Notes: generated by a model not told the origin, from the sequence alone. A stretch of 64,000 bases of DNA from Nonomuraea thailandensis (GCF_024172165.1 NZ_JAMZEB010000002.1:4795501-4859500); one strand, 5' to 3'; positions 53,375 through 63,094 are shown, counted from the first letter of the stretch. Numbers and translations are program-made.

Positions 53375-53593
53375 TCAGGTGATGTCGACGTTGATGCAGC
53401 ACTCACAGATACGCAGTGCTATGGCTCCTGGCTCGTTCAGGAAACCATTCAACCGGTCCGTGTAAGCCTTGAGGTCGGTCAGATCGAATTTTACGAGGGA
53501 CAGCGGCTCCGCTTCTCGCTCTCTCTGCAGATCACGCGCCGATTTCTCTTCTCCCTCGCCACCTGAGCGCTTCGGGTCTCTTCTGGAAGGCAT
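53375..53593 (-). CDS. Candidate RiPP precursor peptide, 72 residues
   Basis: A small gene directly upstream of the maturase (20 bp). The N-terminal two thirds are hydrophilic and highly charged (DPKRSGGEGEEKSARDLQRE, then LSLVKFDLTDLKAYTDRLNG), as expected for a leader. The C-terminal tail RICECCINVDIT carries three cysteines (63, 65, 66) and is the likely core. The ATG at 53593 has a strong AGGGAGGGG site. No other small gene in this group has such a site. It matches no precursor family I know; it lacks the FxSxx ending of FxsA peptides. Confidence 0.75.
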   Translation of the reverse strand: MPSRRDPKRSGGEGEEKSARDLQREREAEPLSLVKFDLTDLKAYTDRLNGFLNEPGAIALRICECCINVDIT

Positions 53594-54329
53594 GGCCCCT
53601 CCCTACAGCTTGCCTGGTTCTTGGGCGAAATTAGCCTAGGTCAGCTCGGCGGCGAAATGGGCGGCGAACACGTCATCTTGGTTGATCATTCATCATCAGT
53701 TGAGACTCGAGCCGTTTGTGCATGCAGGGGCAGGGACCGTCTGGACACTGAATTCATCCGTGGTGCGGTTTGAGACAGCCCTCCTTGAGCAGCGCTGTCG
53801 GTGGCGATCGAGCCGAATGGGGCTCCGGCGCGCGGCGGCGCTGACATCGGTCTGCTGGGGCAGCAGACGGTTCCTTGACGAGGGGGAAGCGACACGATGT
53901 CGATCCCTGAGGCGTGGAGACGGTTCTATGCCACAGCGGTCCTCATCAGGGCCGATGAGGCTTGTCTCTTCTCGATCATGTGACGTTCGAAGATGCAGCG
54001 CATCCGGGTGAGGCGTTCCGGTGACGCAGTCCACCCATCCGATCTTGAGGGGTGCCTTGTCCGGACGGCTCGGTCGGCCCGTCAGCATGGTCGAGATCGG
54101 CATGCCGCAACAGACGACAACCGAGCGAAGGCACACTTCAGAACCCACCATCCCGCCACCACAGCCGTCGACCTCACCACTGGCCGATCCGCCGTCCCCT
54201 CAGCGAGCGAGTCGCCGCTGGTACCAGGGGCTCCCATGCCCCGGCCGGCCCCGCAGACCCCTCCAGCGTCTGCAGGGTCGGCCTCGCCCACCACCCGCGC
54301 GCCGGGTGAGGCGGAGTACTGCCCTGCGG
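53594..54329. other. RiPP-operon promoter region; otherwise no supported gene
   Basis: About 735 bp. The part next to 53593 must carry the promoter of the leftward operon; I cannot fix the exact elements. The remainder has short frames on both strands without family features. Confidence 0.45.
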
Positions 54330-55454
54330 TCACAAGGAGATCGACAGCCTCGGATCGACCAGGAGTTCGTTGCGCGGGTGGTGGATGTGGAATTCCGGCA
54401 TCGGCTCCGGCGGCCGCTGACCGAACACCCCGGCCATGTACTCCACCAGCTTGCGGCACTGTGCCGGGTCGAACGTCTCTTCGCAGGTCTCCTCGACGGT
54501 GCCCCCGATGATGACGTGGTCGTTGCGCGGGAACATGTACCCGTTCTGGCCGTACAGATATTCCAGGTTCGGCTGTGGCCGCAACATCGCGAGTTGTCCT
54601 CTGAGCGGGAGCATGTCGGAGTCGTTCCACAAGTCCTTCGCGCCGAGCCCGGTGCAGTTGATGATGGTCTTCTGCGTCAAGGACGTGAGCACGTCCGCGC
54701 TGTTGATGAATCTCCGGTTCACGAACGTGACGCCACGTGCCTTCAGGTCGCGTTCCAGCCTGGGGATGAAGATCGGGGGTTCGACGAGCAGCGTCCGGTA
54801 CCTGTAGCCGGAGGTGTCGTGTCCTTCGAACGGCAGGCGCTTGAGGTATTCGCGCTGCGGCAGCAGTCCCGGGACGAGGTCGTGCACCACGTCGATGCCC
54901 GACGTGGCGTTGACGCTGTAGTTGTCGACCTCGGAGACGCCGAAACCCTTGCCGATGCTGGCCTTGAACATCGTGTAGGCGGTCCTGAGGATGTACTGGA
55001 GCTCCTGCACCTTGGCGAAGTCCTTGGAGTACTCCAGCAGGGAAACGGCCCATTGGCCGCCGGCCTTGTACGACGTGGTCTCGACCGGCTTGCGGTCGGA
55101 GTAGATCGTGACGTCGAGTCCGAGGTCGAGCAGCAGCGTGGCGGCGGTCAGTCCCATGACGCCGGCGCCGATCACCGCGACCTCCCGTTCGGTGGTCTTG
55201 TTCTGGGTCCGGTGTCTGAGCACCAAGTCCCGAACCTTGGCGGCACAGCCCCAGCTCAGCGTGATGCCTCCGCCGCCGTGGCCGTAGTTGTGGACCACGA
55301 GCTTGTCGCCCAGTTCCTCCCTGTCGAGCCGGTAGGACTTCGTCCGGTAGGGCCTCAGGCCCGCGACGCACGCGCCCGGCTGATGGGGATCGAAAGTGAA
55401 GTCCGCGGTCGGCAGAGGGGGGAGGGTGCTCACACCACGCTCGTCCAGCAACAT
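54330..55454 (-). CDS. D-amino-acid-oxidase-like flavoprotein, circularly permuted
   Basis: A 374-residue FAD oxidoreductase. The FAD motif VAVIGAGVMGLTAATLLLDL starts near residue 92 rather than at the N-terminus. The first 75 residues instead carry GLRPYRTKSYRLDREEL and VVHNYGHGGGGITLSWGCA, blocks that form the C-terminal part of ordinary D-amino-acid oxidases. The protein ends after PEFHIHHPRNELLVDP, so the usual C-terminus is absent there. This is the pattern of a circular permutation. ATG 55454 follows CGGAGCC. It is divergent from a ThDP decarboxylase, which could use its 2-oxo acid product. Confidence 0.78.
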   Translation of the reverse strand: MLLDERGVSTLPPLPTADFTFDPHQPGACVAGLRPYRTKSYRLDREELGDKLVVHNYGHGGGGITLSWGCAAKVRDLVLRHRTQNKTTEREVAVIGAGVMGLTAATLLLDLGLDVTIYSDRKPVETTSYKAGGQWAVSLLEYSKDFAKVQELQYILRTAYTMFKASIGKGFGVSEVDNYSVNATSGIDVVHDLVPGLLPQREYLKRLPFEGHDTSGYRYRTLLVEPPIFIPRLERDLKARGVTFVNRRFINSADVLTSLTQKTIINCTGLGAKDLWNDSDMLPLRGQLAMLRPQPNLEYLYGQNGYMFPRNDHVIIGGTVEETCEETFDPAQCRKLVEYMAGVFGQRPPEPMPEFHIHHPRNELLVDPRLSISL

Positions 55455-55648
55455 GTCCGGCTCCGATGATCAGACGCTTGGCCACCGGTACGCCTACCCG
55501 ATCGGCCGACCCGACCCCTCTGACCTGCGAAAACATAGGGTCAAGCCTTGGATTCCACGCGTTCGCCCGGCCGTGCCCCCGGGTAGGCGTCCCAGCGGCC
55601 GGACGATCCGTGCCTGCCTGTTTCCGACTGATCTGCCGTACGGCGGGC

Positions 55649-57301
55649 ATGACCAGGAGCGTTATCGTGCCATTCACCGTCGCCGACTACATCCTCAAGC
55701 GGCTGAGCCAGCACCAGGTCGACACCTTGTTCGGCGTGCCCGCCGCATACGGTGCGCCGCTGTTCGACGCGGTGGGCGCGCACGACATCAGACCGGTCGT
55801 GACCACCACCGACCTCGAAGCGGGATACGCGGCCGACGGTTACGCACGTACGAAAGGGCTCGGCGTCGTCTCGGTGGCCAACGGCGTCGGCGTGCTCAGC
55901 ATGATCAACGCCATCGCCGGAGCCTTCGTCGAACGCAGCCCGGTCGTCGTCGTGAACGGCGGCCCGAATGCCGCCAACCTGACCAACCTGAAGGAGCTCG
56001 ACGTCCTGTTCTCGCACTCGACCGGCCAGCCCGACGGTGACCTCAACGCCTACCGGCTGGTCACCGCGAGCGCGGCTCGCGCCGAGCAGGCCGCCGACGT
56101 GCCCGCACTGGTCGACCACGCGATCTCGACGGCCATCAGGCGGAAACGGCCGGTCTACCTCGAAGTCAACCGGGCCATCTGGACGGCCGCCTGCACGCCC
56201 CCCGACGGATCGCTGCCCGTCACCAACCCGGCGGTGGGCACCGAGCAGCAGCTGGCCACCACGATCATCGGGCTCATCCGCGCCGCCACGAAGCCGGTGC
56301 TCATCGTGGGCCTGGAGATCCAGCGCTACGGGCTGGCCGACACCATGGCCGACCTGATCGCCAAGCTCGGGATCCGCTGGTCGGCCCAGGTGCCGGCCAA
56401 GTCGGTGCTGTCGGAGGAGGAAGACGGCTGGGTCGGGATCTTCGCCCCGCCCAGCTCCGTGCCCGCCGCCGTTCAGGAGGCGGATCTGATCGTGATGCTC
56501 GGCTGCGTCTTCCCCAGCAGCTATGCCACGTTCATCCGCAACCGTACCAACGAGATCGTGACCGCCTACGACGGCAAGGTGAAGATCAAGAACGGTCCCA
56601 AGCAGGACGCGGACATTCTCGCCCTGATGAACGCGCTCGTGGCCGAGGCGGCCAAGCAGGCGCCACAGCCCGTGCCCGCCGCCGTCGACCCGGCCCCGCC
56701 CCCCGCCTCAGGCCCGCTGACCTACGCCCAGGTGTTCGACCGCGTCGGCGCCGCGCTGAACGACGGCGTCGGCACCGCGCTGGACGACTCGTGGCTGGTG
56801 ATACCCGACACCTTCCTCGGCGGCGCCTCAGCCGCGAACCTGCCGGTCAAGGGCCGCGACGGATACCTGTCCGGTGCCGTGTGGGCCTCCATCGGCCACT
56901 CGGTGGCCGCCGCGGTCGGCGCGTCCTTCGGGTCGAGCCGGCGCCCCCTGGTCATCTGCGGCGACGGCGGCTTCCACACCACCGCCCAGTCACTGTCCAC
57001 GTTCGCGCACTACTGCCGCAACCCCGTCGTCCTGGTCATCGACAACGGCGTCTACGGCCTGGAGCAGTACATCATCGACTCGGGCTACTACGACGATCCC
57101 AACGCGGCGCCGAAACCGTACGTCGTGCTCAACCCGTGGGACTTCGCCAAGGTCGCCCACGGCTTCGGCGTCCGCAACACCTACTCCGTGGACACCGCGG
57201 CAGAGCTCGACCAGGCGCTCGTCGAGGCGAAGGAGTCCGCCGCCCCGGCGCTGATCGTCGCGAAGGTCAGCCCGCGTAGCCTGCCCGCGCAGTTGCCCTG
57301 A
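55649..57301 (+). CDS. ThDP-dependent 2-oxo-acid decarboxylase (pyruvate/indolepyruvate type)
   Basis: A 550-residue enzyme of the pyruvate decarboxylase family. The catalytic Glu lies in TTDLEAGYAADGYAR (residue 57). A central domain follows, and the ThDP/Mg motif ICGDGGFHTTAQSLSTFAHY with VIDNGVYG is complete. ATG 55649 is chosen because the fold starts there; the open frame extends 61 codons upstream without character. It is divergent (about 195 bp) from the D-amino-acid-oxidase-like gene; oxidation of an amino acid then decarboxylation to an aldehyde would be a coherent pair. A link to the RiPP genes is speculative. Confidence 0.88.
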   Translation: MTRSVIVPFTVADYILKRLSQHQVDTLFGVPAAYGAPLFDAVGAHDIRPVVTTTDLEAGYAADGYARTKGLGVVSVANGVGVLSMINAIAGAFVERSPVVVVNGGPNAANLTNLKELDVLFSHSTGQPDGDLNAYRLVTASAARAEQAADVPALVDHAISTAIRRKRPVYLEVNRAIWTAACTPPDGSLPVTNPAVGTEQQLATTIIGLIRAATKPVLIVGLEIQRYGLADTMADLIAKLGIRWSAQVPAKSVLSEEEDGWVGIFAPPSSVPAAVQEADLIVMLGCVFPSSYATFIRNRTNEIVTAYDGKVKIKNGPKQDADILALMNALVAEAAKQAPQPVPAAVDPAPPPASGPLTYAQVFDRVGAALNDGVGTALDDSWLVIPDTFLGGASAANLPVKGRDGYLSGAVWASIGHSVAAAVGASFGSSRRPLVICGDGGFHTTAQSLSTFAHYCRNPVVLVIDNGVYGLEQYIIDSGYYDDPNAAPKPYVVLNPWDFAKVAHGFGVRNTYSVDTAAELDQALVEAKESAAPALIVAKVSPRSLPAQLP

Positions 57302-57658
57302 GTCGCGTCCTCGTCGTCCATCATCGGTCCCTTCTCGCCGGCCCCCGCTCCTGCCGGCTTGCCATCCTGCCCGCCCGCCCGCGTACCGGAAGCAGGCTCG
57401 GTCATGACCTGTGTGGGCGAGGAGGCGATCGATCTCGGCGCGCCCGCTGCGCGCAGATGCCCCGCATGCCCGGATCGGTGATCGTCGTCCTCGGTACCGG
57501 GCTCGGGCGGCGGGGTCGCGGCGCATGAGTCCGGCCGCCGAACGGCGGCGCCGGCCTCACGGCGGGCAGCGCGATGGCGCACCCATCGCAGCGTGGGCCT
57601 ACGGCTGGTTGTGCCGGTTCTGCGGATCAGCCCGGCTGGTCCGCGCTCACGAAGCTCG
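57302..57658. other. No recognisable gene
   Basis: About 357 bp between convergent genes. Nothing coding is supported and I see no strong terminator hairpin. Confidence 0.5.
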
Positions 57659-58213
57659 TCAGATGCCGGGGCGGACGGCGCCGACGAAGGAGGATACGCG
57701 GCTTGCCCGGAGCTTTTCGATGCGCACCCGTTCGCCGGTCCGTGGCGAGTGGATCATCTTGCCGTTGCCGATGTACATCACCACGTGCCGCAGACCGCGG
57801 AAGAACATCAGGTCGCCTGGCAAGAGGTTCTTCCGGGAGACCCTCGGCCGGATCCCGGCGAACTGGCTGCGGGCCATACGCGGGAGCCGCACGCCGGCCT
57901 TCTTCCAGACGTACTGGGTCAGGCCGGAGCAATCGAAGGAACCAGGCCCGACGGCGCCATACCGGTAGGGGTCGCCGATCTGCCGCTTGGCCACGGCCAC
58001 GGCCTTGCGGGCCTTTTCCTGCTGCCGGGCGATCTTGCTCGCCTTGGCCGCCTTGGCCTCGCCGGCAACGGAATCGCCCGTCACCGCCCGAGCCACCGGA
58101 CCAGGGAGAATCAGCCCTCCGGCCGCCACGATCATGGTGAGCGCCGCGCCGCTCAGCGCCAGGCAGCACTCACGCAGCCTGGACCGGGAAGGCGAACGAA
58201 CCTTGTCGCGCAC
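57659..58213 (-). CDS. Secreted NlpC/P60 cell-wall hydrolase
   Basis: A 184-residue endopeptidase-type protein. GTG 58213 with GGGGCGG upstream gives a signal-like N-terminus (LRECCLALSGAALTMIVAAG). A short Ala/Lys helical stretch follows, then the NlpC/P60 domain with the catalytic Cys in FDCSGLTQYVW and His in HVVMYIGNGKMIHSP. It probably cleaves peptidoglycan stem peptides outside the cell. Longer upstream starts would hide the signal peptide. Confidence 0.88.
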   Translation of the reverse strand: MRDKVRSPSRSRLRECCLALSGAALTMIVAAGGLILPGPVARAVTGDSVAGEAKAAKASKIARQQEKARKAVAVAKRQIGDPYRYGAVGPGSFDCSGLTQYVWKKAGVRLPRMARSQFAGIRPRVSRKNLLPGDLMFFRGLRHVVMYIGNGKMIHSPRTGERVRIEKLRASRVSSFVGAVRPGI

Positions 58214-58744
58214 GTGTCCGCCCCCGACGTCAGGGTGCGACCGCCCGGCTCGGGCGTGAACGTTGCCGGCCGTCCCGGCGTATCGAATCCAGCACCGTTC
58301 CCACAGCCGCGCCACGTCGTCGTGCCTGCGGGCCATGGCCGAAGCCATCGCCGGAGGTGCCACCATCAGGCAGGCGCGTCCCGACACCACGCCGAGGGCG
58401 GGGCGAGGTGACGGCCGGCCGGTCACCGCCGCCGGCACTGCGGGCCGGGCCGAGATCGAATCGGCTCCTGTCAGCGAAACAGTGGAGAACGTGATGCCGG
58501 ATCACGCGCGGGTTTCGCCGCGCGGGTGGCTCAACCTGCGATGCCTGCTGCTGGTCCATGGGTCGTCCTTTCCGCCGGAACCGCCGTGAACCTACCCATC
58601 GTGGCGTATCGACTACAGTCTGCCCTACTAAAGGATCTCTTTAGATCATTTGGAGGCGGCCAAGCGTCGCGGACGAGCCAGTAGGACGGCCGTCGCGGAG
58701 GACGCGTGGTGGCGTTGGAGCAGGTCAGCACCCTGGTCTGCGGC
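58214..58744. other. No recognisable gene
   Basis: About 530 bp between the hydrolase and the transposase remnant. It includes an AT-richer patch (about 58605-58655: CTACTAAAGGATC and TTTAGATCATTT) that could be a transposon boundary; no gene is supported. Confidence 0.4.
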
Positions 58745-58965
58745 GCATGGCTTGTCCACTCCCCCGGTCGACGACCTGGTCGAAGGCCTCGACGTGGACA
58801 CCGGCATCTGGCAAGAGCGAGGTCTCGCGCATCCGCGCCGACCTGGACGAGGAACTCACCGCCTGCCGCGACCGGTTTCTGACCGGGCAGACGTTCCCGT
58901 ATCTGTTCCTGGACGCCACCCACGCCAGGTCGGTGGTGAACCACGTACTCGTACGGCACCGTGGT
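58745..58965 (+). pseudogene. Remnant of an IS256/Mutator-type transposase
   Basis: Fragments such as VDDLVEGLDVDTG (one frame) and KSEVSRIRADLDEELTACRD followed by FPYLFLDATHARSVVNH (next frame) match the middle of Mutator-type transposases, including the catalytic-region FLDAT. One frameshift separates them and both ends are missing. Confidence 0.75.
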
Positions 58966-60070
58966 GCCCCACTGGCACAGGGTCGGTCCACGGCGAGTCC
59001 TCCGCGCCCCGCTTGACGAGCGTCAGTTCCGGCCCCTCCGCCACCGGGCGGACGACGACGTGACGAATCAGGTGGACGTCGGCGAACAAGCCGGTGGAGG
59101 CGGCGAACCCGAATTTGTACGTCGAGGGCACCGGTGTGGGCGCGGGCGTGGACAGCACTGCCGCATCAGGAGCGCGGCCGGCAGCATGCCCAGGAGCCGT
59201 CCCGAGATCACCGTTCGTGGGACGGCTGTTACGCCAACAGTTGCTCCGCACGTTCACGATCAGCGGAGCGGCGCTCTGGAGGGTGCGCGACAAGCCGCAG
59301 TTAGACGTCGAGCGGGTATCTCAGGAGCGGTCACGCATCATCGCCGTGCGAGGTCATCTCTGAGAGGTAGCCGCGAACTGCCTGCGTCAGAGGGGGTCGA
59401 CGCCCGGCAACCGCTCGGAAATCGGCCAGTGTCGCCTCATCCAGGGAGATGACTCACCCCGGATCAGTAGACCCTGGCCAGGTTGCTGAGGGTGACCGGG
59501 GTGTCGGGTGGTCAGCATCCAGCGCTCGGCGGGCCGTTCTCCTCGGTCGTGGGGTCTTCCATCCCTGTGGTCGCGACGCTGTCCGACGTCGTTGCTGCGG
59601 GGGCGGTCCCGATGGCCCCGGCTCTGCCGAGGCCGGAACGCGGGCGGTCAGTCGTGTCGGCGACGCAGCTCTTCGTTGATGCGCAGCGCGTCGGCGAGCT
59701 GGTCTTCCAAGATGATGATGCGGCAGGCCGCCTCCACCGGGTTGCCGGCGTCGACGAGTTCGCGGGCGGGGGCGGCCAGGCGCAGCGTGACCTGCTCACT
59801 GTCCCGGTGTACGCCTGGCGTCGCCGGAGGGACGCGCGGGGAGGCCCCATCCCCTGCCTGCACGCCGGGACGCCGATCTGCACGTCTCCCGGGTGGTCCT
59901 GTCGAGGGATGAGGTGATCGGCCGCCTTTCGCAGCGAAACGTCCACAGCGATGCCCCTGCGTCCCGGAAAGGGGTGATGAGGCACTGGGCAGGGCCGAAG
60001 CCCGATGCCCGGGCACCACAATGCCGTGGCCGTTTCACGACGTTGCAGGCCGGGATCACGCGGTTGCGGA
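58966..60070. other. No supported gene; possible fragment at 59648-59790
   Basis: Over 1 kb without a supported gene. On the minus strand the end of one frame (LRLAAPARELVDAGNPVEAA, then LEDQLADALRINEELRRRHD) has protein-like composition and could be the C-terminus of a decayed gene, but its upstream part is meaningless. Confidence 0.4.
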
Positions 60071-62092
60071 TCAGCGGCGTGGTGGCACGTCGATCTGGAC
60101 GAGGTTGCGGCCGCGCAGGGTGTAGAGCCGGCCGCGCTCGTCGGCGTTGATGTGCGGCCCGCTGAACCAGCCGCCGTTGCTGCCGGCGATCACGGCGGTG
60201 GCGGCGAAGGTCCTGCGGTCGAAGCGGAACACGGTGGTGTCGGACACGCCGTAGACGGCGCCTCGGTTGGTGAGCAGGGCCGCGAAGCCGGGGCAGATGC
60301 CGCTCAGGTCGGCGGTGTGCACGATCCGGCGGGTGGGCAGGTCGACGACGAAGAATCCGCCCTCCCGGGCCAGCCCGTACAGGTGCCGGCCGAGGACGGC
60401 CAGGGCTGCCACGCCCCGGGGCTGCTGGGGGTCCAGGCGCCACCATTCTCTGCCGGCGACCGGGTTCCAGGCGACCAGGGTGCCGCGCGGCCCCTCGGTG
60501 TAGGGGTTGTCGCCGCCCAGGTAGGCGACGCCGTCCTTGGTGGCGACCGCGCGCACCAGCTGGAGGTCGTCGATCGGGTTGACGTGGATGGCGGACTTTC
60601 CGGTCTTCGGGTCGTAGGTCCACAGGGAGCCGCCGCCCTCGGTGTCGGACTGCGCCCCCACCAGCAGCAGCCGGTGGACCTTGTCCCAGCACACGTCCAG
60701 CGGCCGGTTCTGCTCGGCGGGAAAATGGGCGACCTGGCGTGGCCCCTTGCCGTCGGCCGGGTCGTACGCCCAGATGCCCTCCGCGCTGTACTGGCCGGTG
60801 TAGAGCACGCCGCCGAGCACTTCGGCGTCCTTCGCCTCGCCGGGGACGCGGAGGTTGACCACCTCGCCGGTCCGCAGGTCGTGGCGGGCCAGAGCGCCGG
60901 TGCCGCCGAGGTAGACGTACCCGCCGCCGGCCGCGACCCCCATCCCGAGTTGCGGGTCGGCGGGAGCGCCCGCTTCGCCGAGATCGGTGACCACGGACGT
61001 GCGGGCCGCGAGGTCGATCTCGGCGACGAAGCCGTAGCCCGAGACGACCGCGAGCTTGCCGTCCACATGGTCGACACCCCAGATCTCGCCAAGATCCGGC
61101 CCGTCGAACTCGACCTCGGCGATCGTCTTCGACGTCGTCGAGTAGGCGTGCACCCCGGACTCGGTGGCGAAGAAGATCTGGTCACCGCTCGCGGCGAACA
61201 TCTTGACCGTCTTCCCGCTCGTGGGCACCACGGTGTAGGAGGACAGGTCGGCCAGGTCCATCACGGCGACTTTCGCGGGCTCGGTCGATCCCGACGTGCC
61301 GGCGACGAGCCGGCCGCCGATGACGGCCAGCTCGCGCAGGCTGGGATCCTTCTCCAGCTCCACCGGCACGACGGAGGTGAAGGTACGCGCGCTGCGGTCG
61401 AAGGCGAACAGCGAGGCCTTGCTCGCGCCGCCGCCGCCGGCCAGGACGCTGCCGGCGCCGAAGAACACCGTCGTCGCGGTGGCCACGACCGCTCTGGCCA
61501 GGGTGGCGTTCGCGTCGGGTACCCCGAGCTTGGTCACCTGGCCGGTGGCCGGGTCGTACTCCCACAGCGCGGGCGCGGTGCCCGGCACGCCGCCCACGGC
61601 GTACACCTTGCCGTCCGGCGCCACCGTGAGGTCGCGGATGTCGCGGTCGCCGATGGTGCCGACGGCCACGGCCGGCGTGCCCGTGGCCGTGAGATCCCAT
61701 CGGAACAGGTTCGGCGGGCCCGCCTTCTGCTGCAGGACACCGATGTACAGGTACCGGCCGGCCGGGTCGGCCGCCAGCGCCTGGACGGCGTGGCCAGCGC
61801 TGAGATCGGTGCGCGAGACCACCTTGCGCGTCGGCAGGTGGAAGCCGACCACCCTGGCGGGGTCGAGATTGCGTGAGCCGATGTAGACGGTGTCGCCGAC
61901 CAGCAGGCCGCTCATCAGTGAGAACTGCACGATCGCCGGCCCCAGGTCGGTGATCGTCGTCCGGGGTCGCGACGTGGCGCCCGCTTGCGCGGAGGTCACG
62001 GCGGTCGTCGCGGCGGTCGTCGCGGCGGCCAGGCCTGCTGCGCCGCCGAGCCGCAGCAGGTGGCGTCGGTTGAGGATGGGGGGTTCGTCCAT
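60071..62092 (-). CDS. Tat-exported beta-propeller (PQQ/WD-like) protein
   Basis: A 673-residue protein. NRRHLLRLGGAAGLAAA is a twin-arginine signal. The mature part is a long series of short beta motifs (LYIGVLQQ, LWEYDPATGQVTKLG, VYLGGTGALARHD, LWTYDPKTGKSA), as in eight-bladed propellers. No enzymatic motif is visible. It is the last gene of a leftward operon with a D-2-hydroxyacid dehydrogenase and a sugar permease, so a periplasmic role in a carbohydrate pathway, such as a lyase-type or binding propeller, is likely. Confidence 0.75.
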   Translation of the reverse strand: MDEPPILNRRHLLRLGGAAGLAAATTAATTAVTSAQAGATSRPRTTITDLGPAIVQFSLMSGLLVGDTVYIGSRNLDPARVVGFHLPTRKVVSRTDLSAGHAVQALAADPAGRYLYIGVLQQKAGPPNLFRWDLTATGTPAVAVGTIGDRDIRDLTVAPDGKVYAVGGVPGTAPALWEYDPATGQVTKLGVPDANATLARAVVATATTVFFGAGSVLAGGGGASKASLFAFDRSARTFTSVVPVELEKDPSLRELAVIGGRLVAGTSGSTEPAKVAVMDLADLSSYTVVPTSGKTVKMFAASGDQIFFATESGVHAYSTTSKTIAEVEFDGPDLGEIWGVDHVDGKLAVVSGYGFVAEIDLAARTSVVTDLGEAGAPADPQLGMGVAAGGGYVYLGGTGALARHDLRTGEVVNLRVPGEAKDAEVLGGVLYTGQYSAEGIWAYDPADGKGPRQVAHFPAEQNRPLDVCWDKVHRLLLVGAQSDTEGGGSLWTYDPKTGKSAIHVNPIDDLQLVRAVATKDGVAYLGGDNPYTEGPRGTLVAWNPVAGREWWRLDPQQPRGVAALAVLGRHLYGLAREGGFFVVDLPTRRIVHTADLSGICPGFAALLTNRGAVYGVSDTTVFRFDRRTFAATAVIAGSNGGWFSGPHINADERGRLYTLRGRNLVQIDVPPRR

Positions 62093-62113
62093 GGGAGTTC
62101 CTTGTTCGGGGGG

Positions 62114-63094
62114 TCATGCTGAGCGGTGCAGCAGGGCCGGGTTGACGGGGTGGGCGAACGGCCGGCCCTGGGTGAAGCGCTCCAGCTCGTCGAGGGCCGT
62201 CCGGGTCAGCCGGCGGAGCTCGCCTCCGATCGAGCCTGCGATGTGCGGGGTGAGGAGCACGTTGGGCAGGTCGTACAGGGGGTGGCCGGGGGGCAGCGGT
62301 TCGGGGTCGGTGACGTCGATGACCGCGTGCAGGCGCCCGGACACCAGTTCGGCGGTGAGCGCGTCGAGGTCCACCAGGGAGCCGCGCGCGGTGTTGATCA
62401 GGGTGGCGCTGTTGCGCATGCGGGCCAGCCGTTCCCGGTTCAGCAGGTGGCGGGTCTCGGGCAGTTCGGGCGCGTGCAGGCTGACGATGTCGCTGCGTTC
62501 CAGCAGGTCCTCCAGCGTGACCAGTGCGGCCTCCGCCGTACCGGTGTGCAGGTACGGGTCTGCGACCAGGACGTCGAGGTCGAAGCGGCGCAGCAGGTGC
62601 ATGACGCGGCGGCCGATGGCCGAGGCGCCGACGATGCCGACGGTGCGGCGGTAGTTGCCCAGGTCGGGGAAGGCCGCAGTCCAGTCGGGGACGGCTTGGT
62701 GACGGCGGTAGAGGTCGGCGATCGGCAGGACCCGCTTGCCGGCGAAGAGGATGGCCGCGACCGTGTACTCGGCCACGGGGATCGCGTTGTCGGCAGCGGT
62801 CGAGGAGACCGCGATTCCTCTTTCCCAGCACGCGTCGGTGATGTGGTGTTTCACCGAGCCCGCCACGTGGACGACGGCGCGCAGCCGGGGCGCCCGGTCG
62901 AGTACCCGGCGGTCGATCGGCGGGCAGCCCCAGGAGGTGATCAGAACCTCGACCTGCTCCAGAGAGATATCCGTGAAGTCCTGGACGACCAGGGCGGGGT
63001 CCACTGTCACCAGCGACGTGAGCCGGGCGATCTCTGCGGGGCCGAAGAGCGGATCCCGGTGGACGGGGTTCATGGCCAGCAGCGCGTGCGTCAT
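62114..63094 (-). CDS. D-2-hydroxyacid dehydrogenase family protein
   Basis: A 326-residue NAD-dependent dehydrogenase. The Rossmann block reads TVGIVGASAIGRRVMHLL, the catalytic Arg is in NTARGSL, and the Glu and His positions are in DPEPLPPGHPLY and LTPHIAGS. ATG 63094 overlaps the permease stop as ATGA, so the genes are coupled. The substrate is unknown; sugar-acid turnover fits the operon. Confidence 0.88.
   Translation of the reverse strand: MTHALLAMNPVHRDPLFGPAEIARLTSLVTVDPALVVQDFTDISLEQVEVLITSWGCPPIDRRVLDRAPRLRAVVHVAGSVKHHITDACWERGIAVSSTAADNAIPVAEYTVAAILFAGKRVLPIADLYRRHQAVPDWTAAFPDLGNYRRTVGIVGASAIGRRVMHLLRRFDLDVLVADPYLHTGTAEAALVTLEDLLERSDIVSLHAPELPETRHLLNRERLARMRNSATLINTARGSLVDLDALTAELVSGRLHAVIDVTDPEPLPPGHPLYDLPNVLLTPHIAGSIGGELRRLTRTALDELERFTQGRPFAHPVNPALLHRSA

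Noticed and set aside
53375..53593. Assigning the precursor to the FxSxx-COOH (FxsA) class
   Set aside because: The C-terminus is INVDIT rather than FxSxx and the HExxH protein is separate and convergent; similarity is only at the level of partner families.
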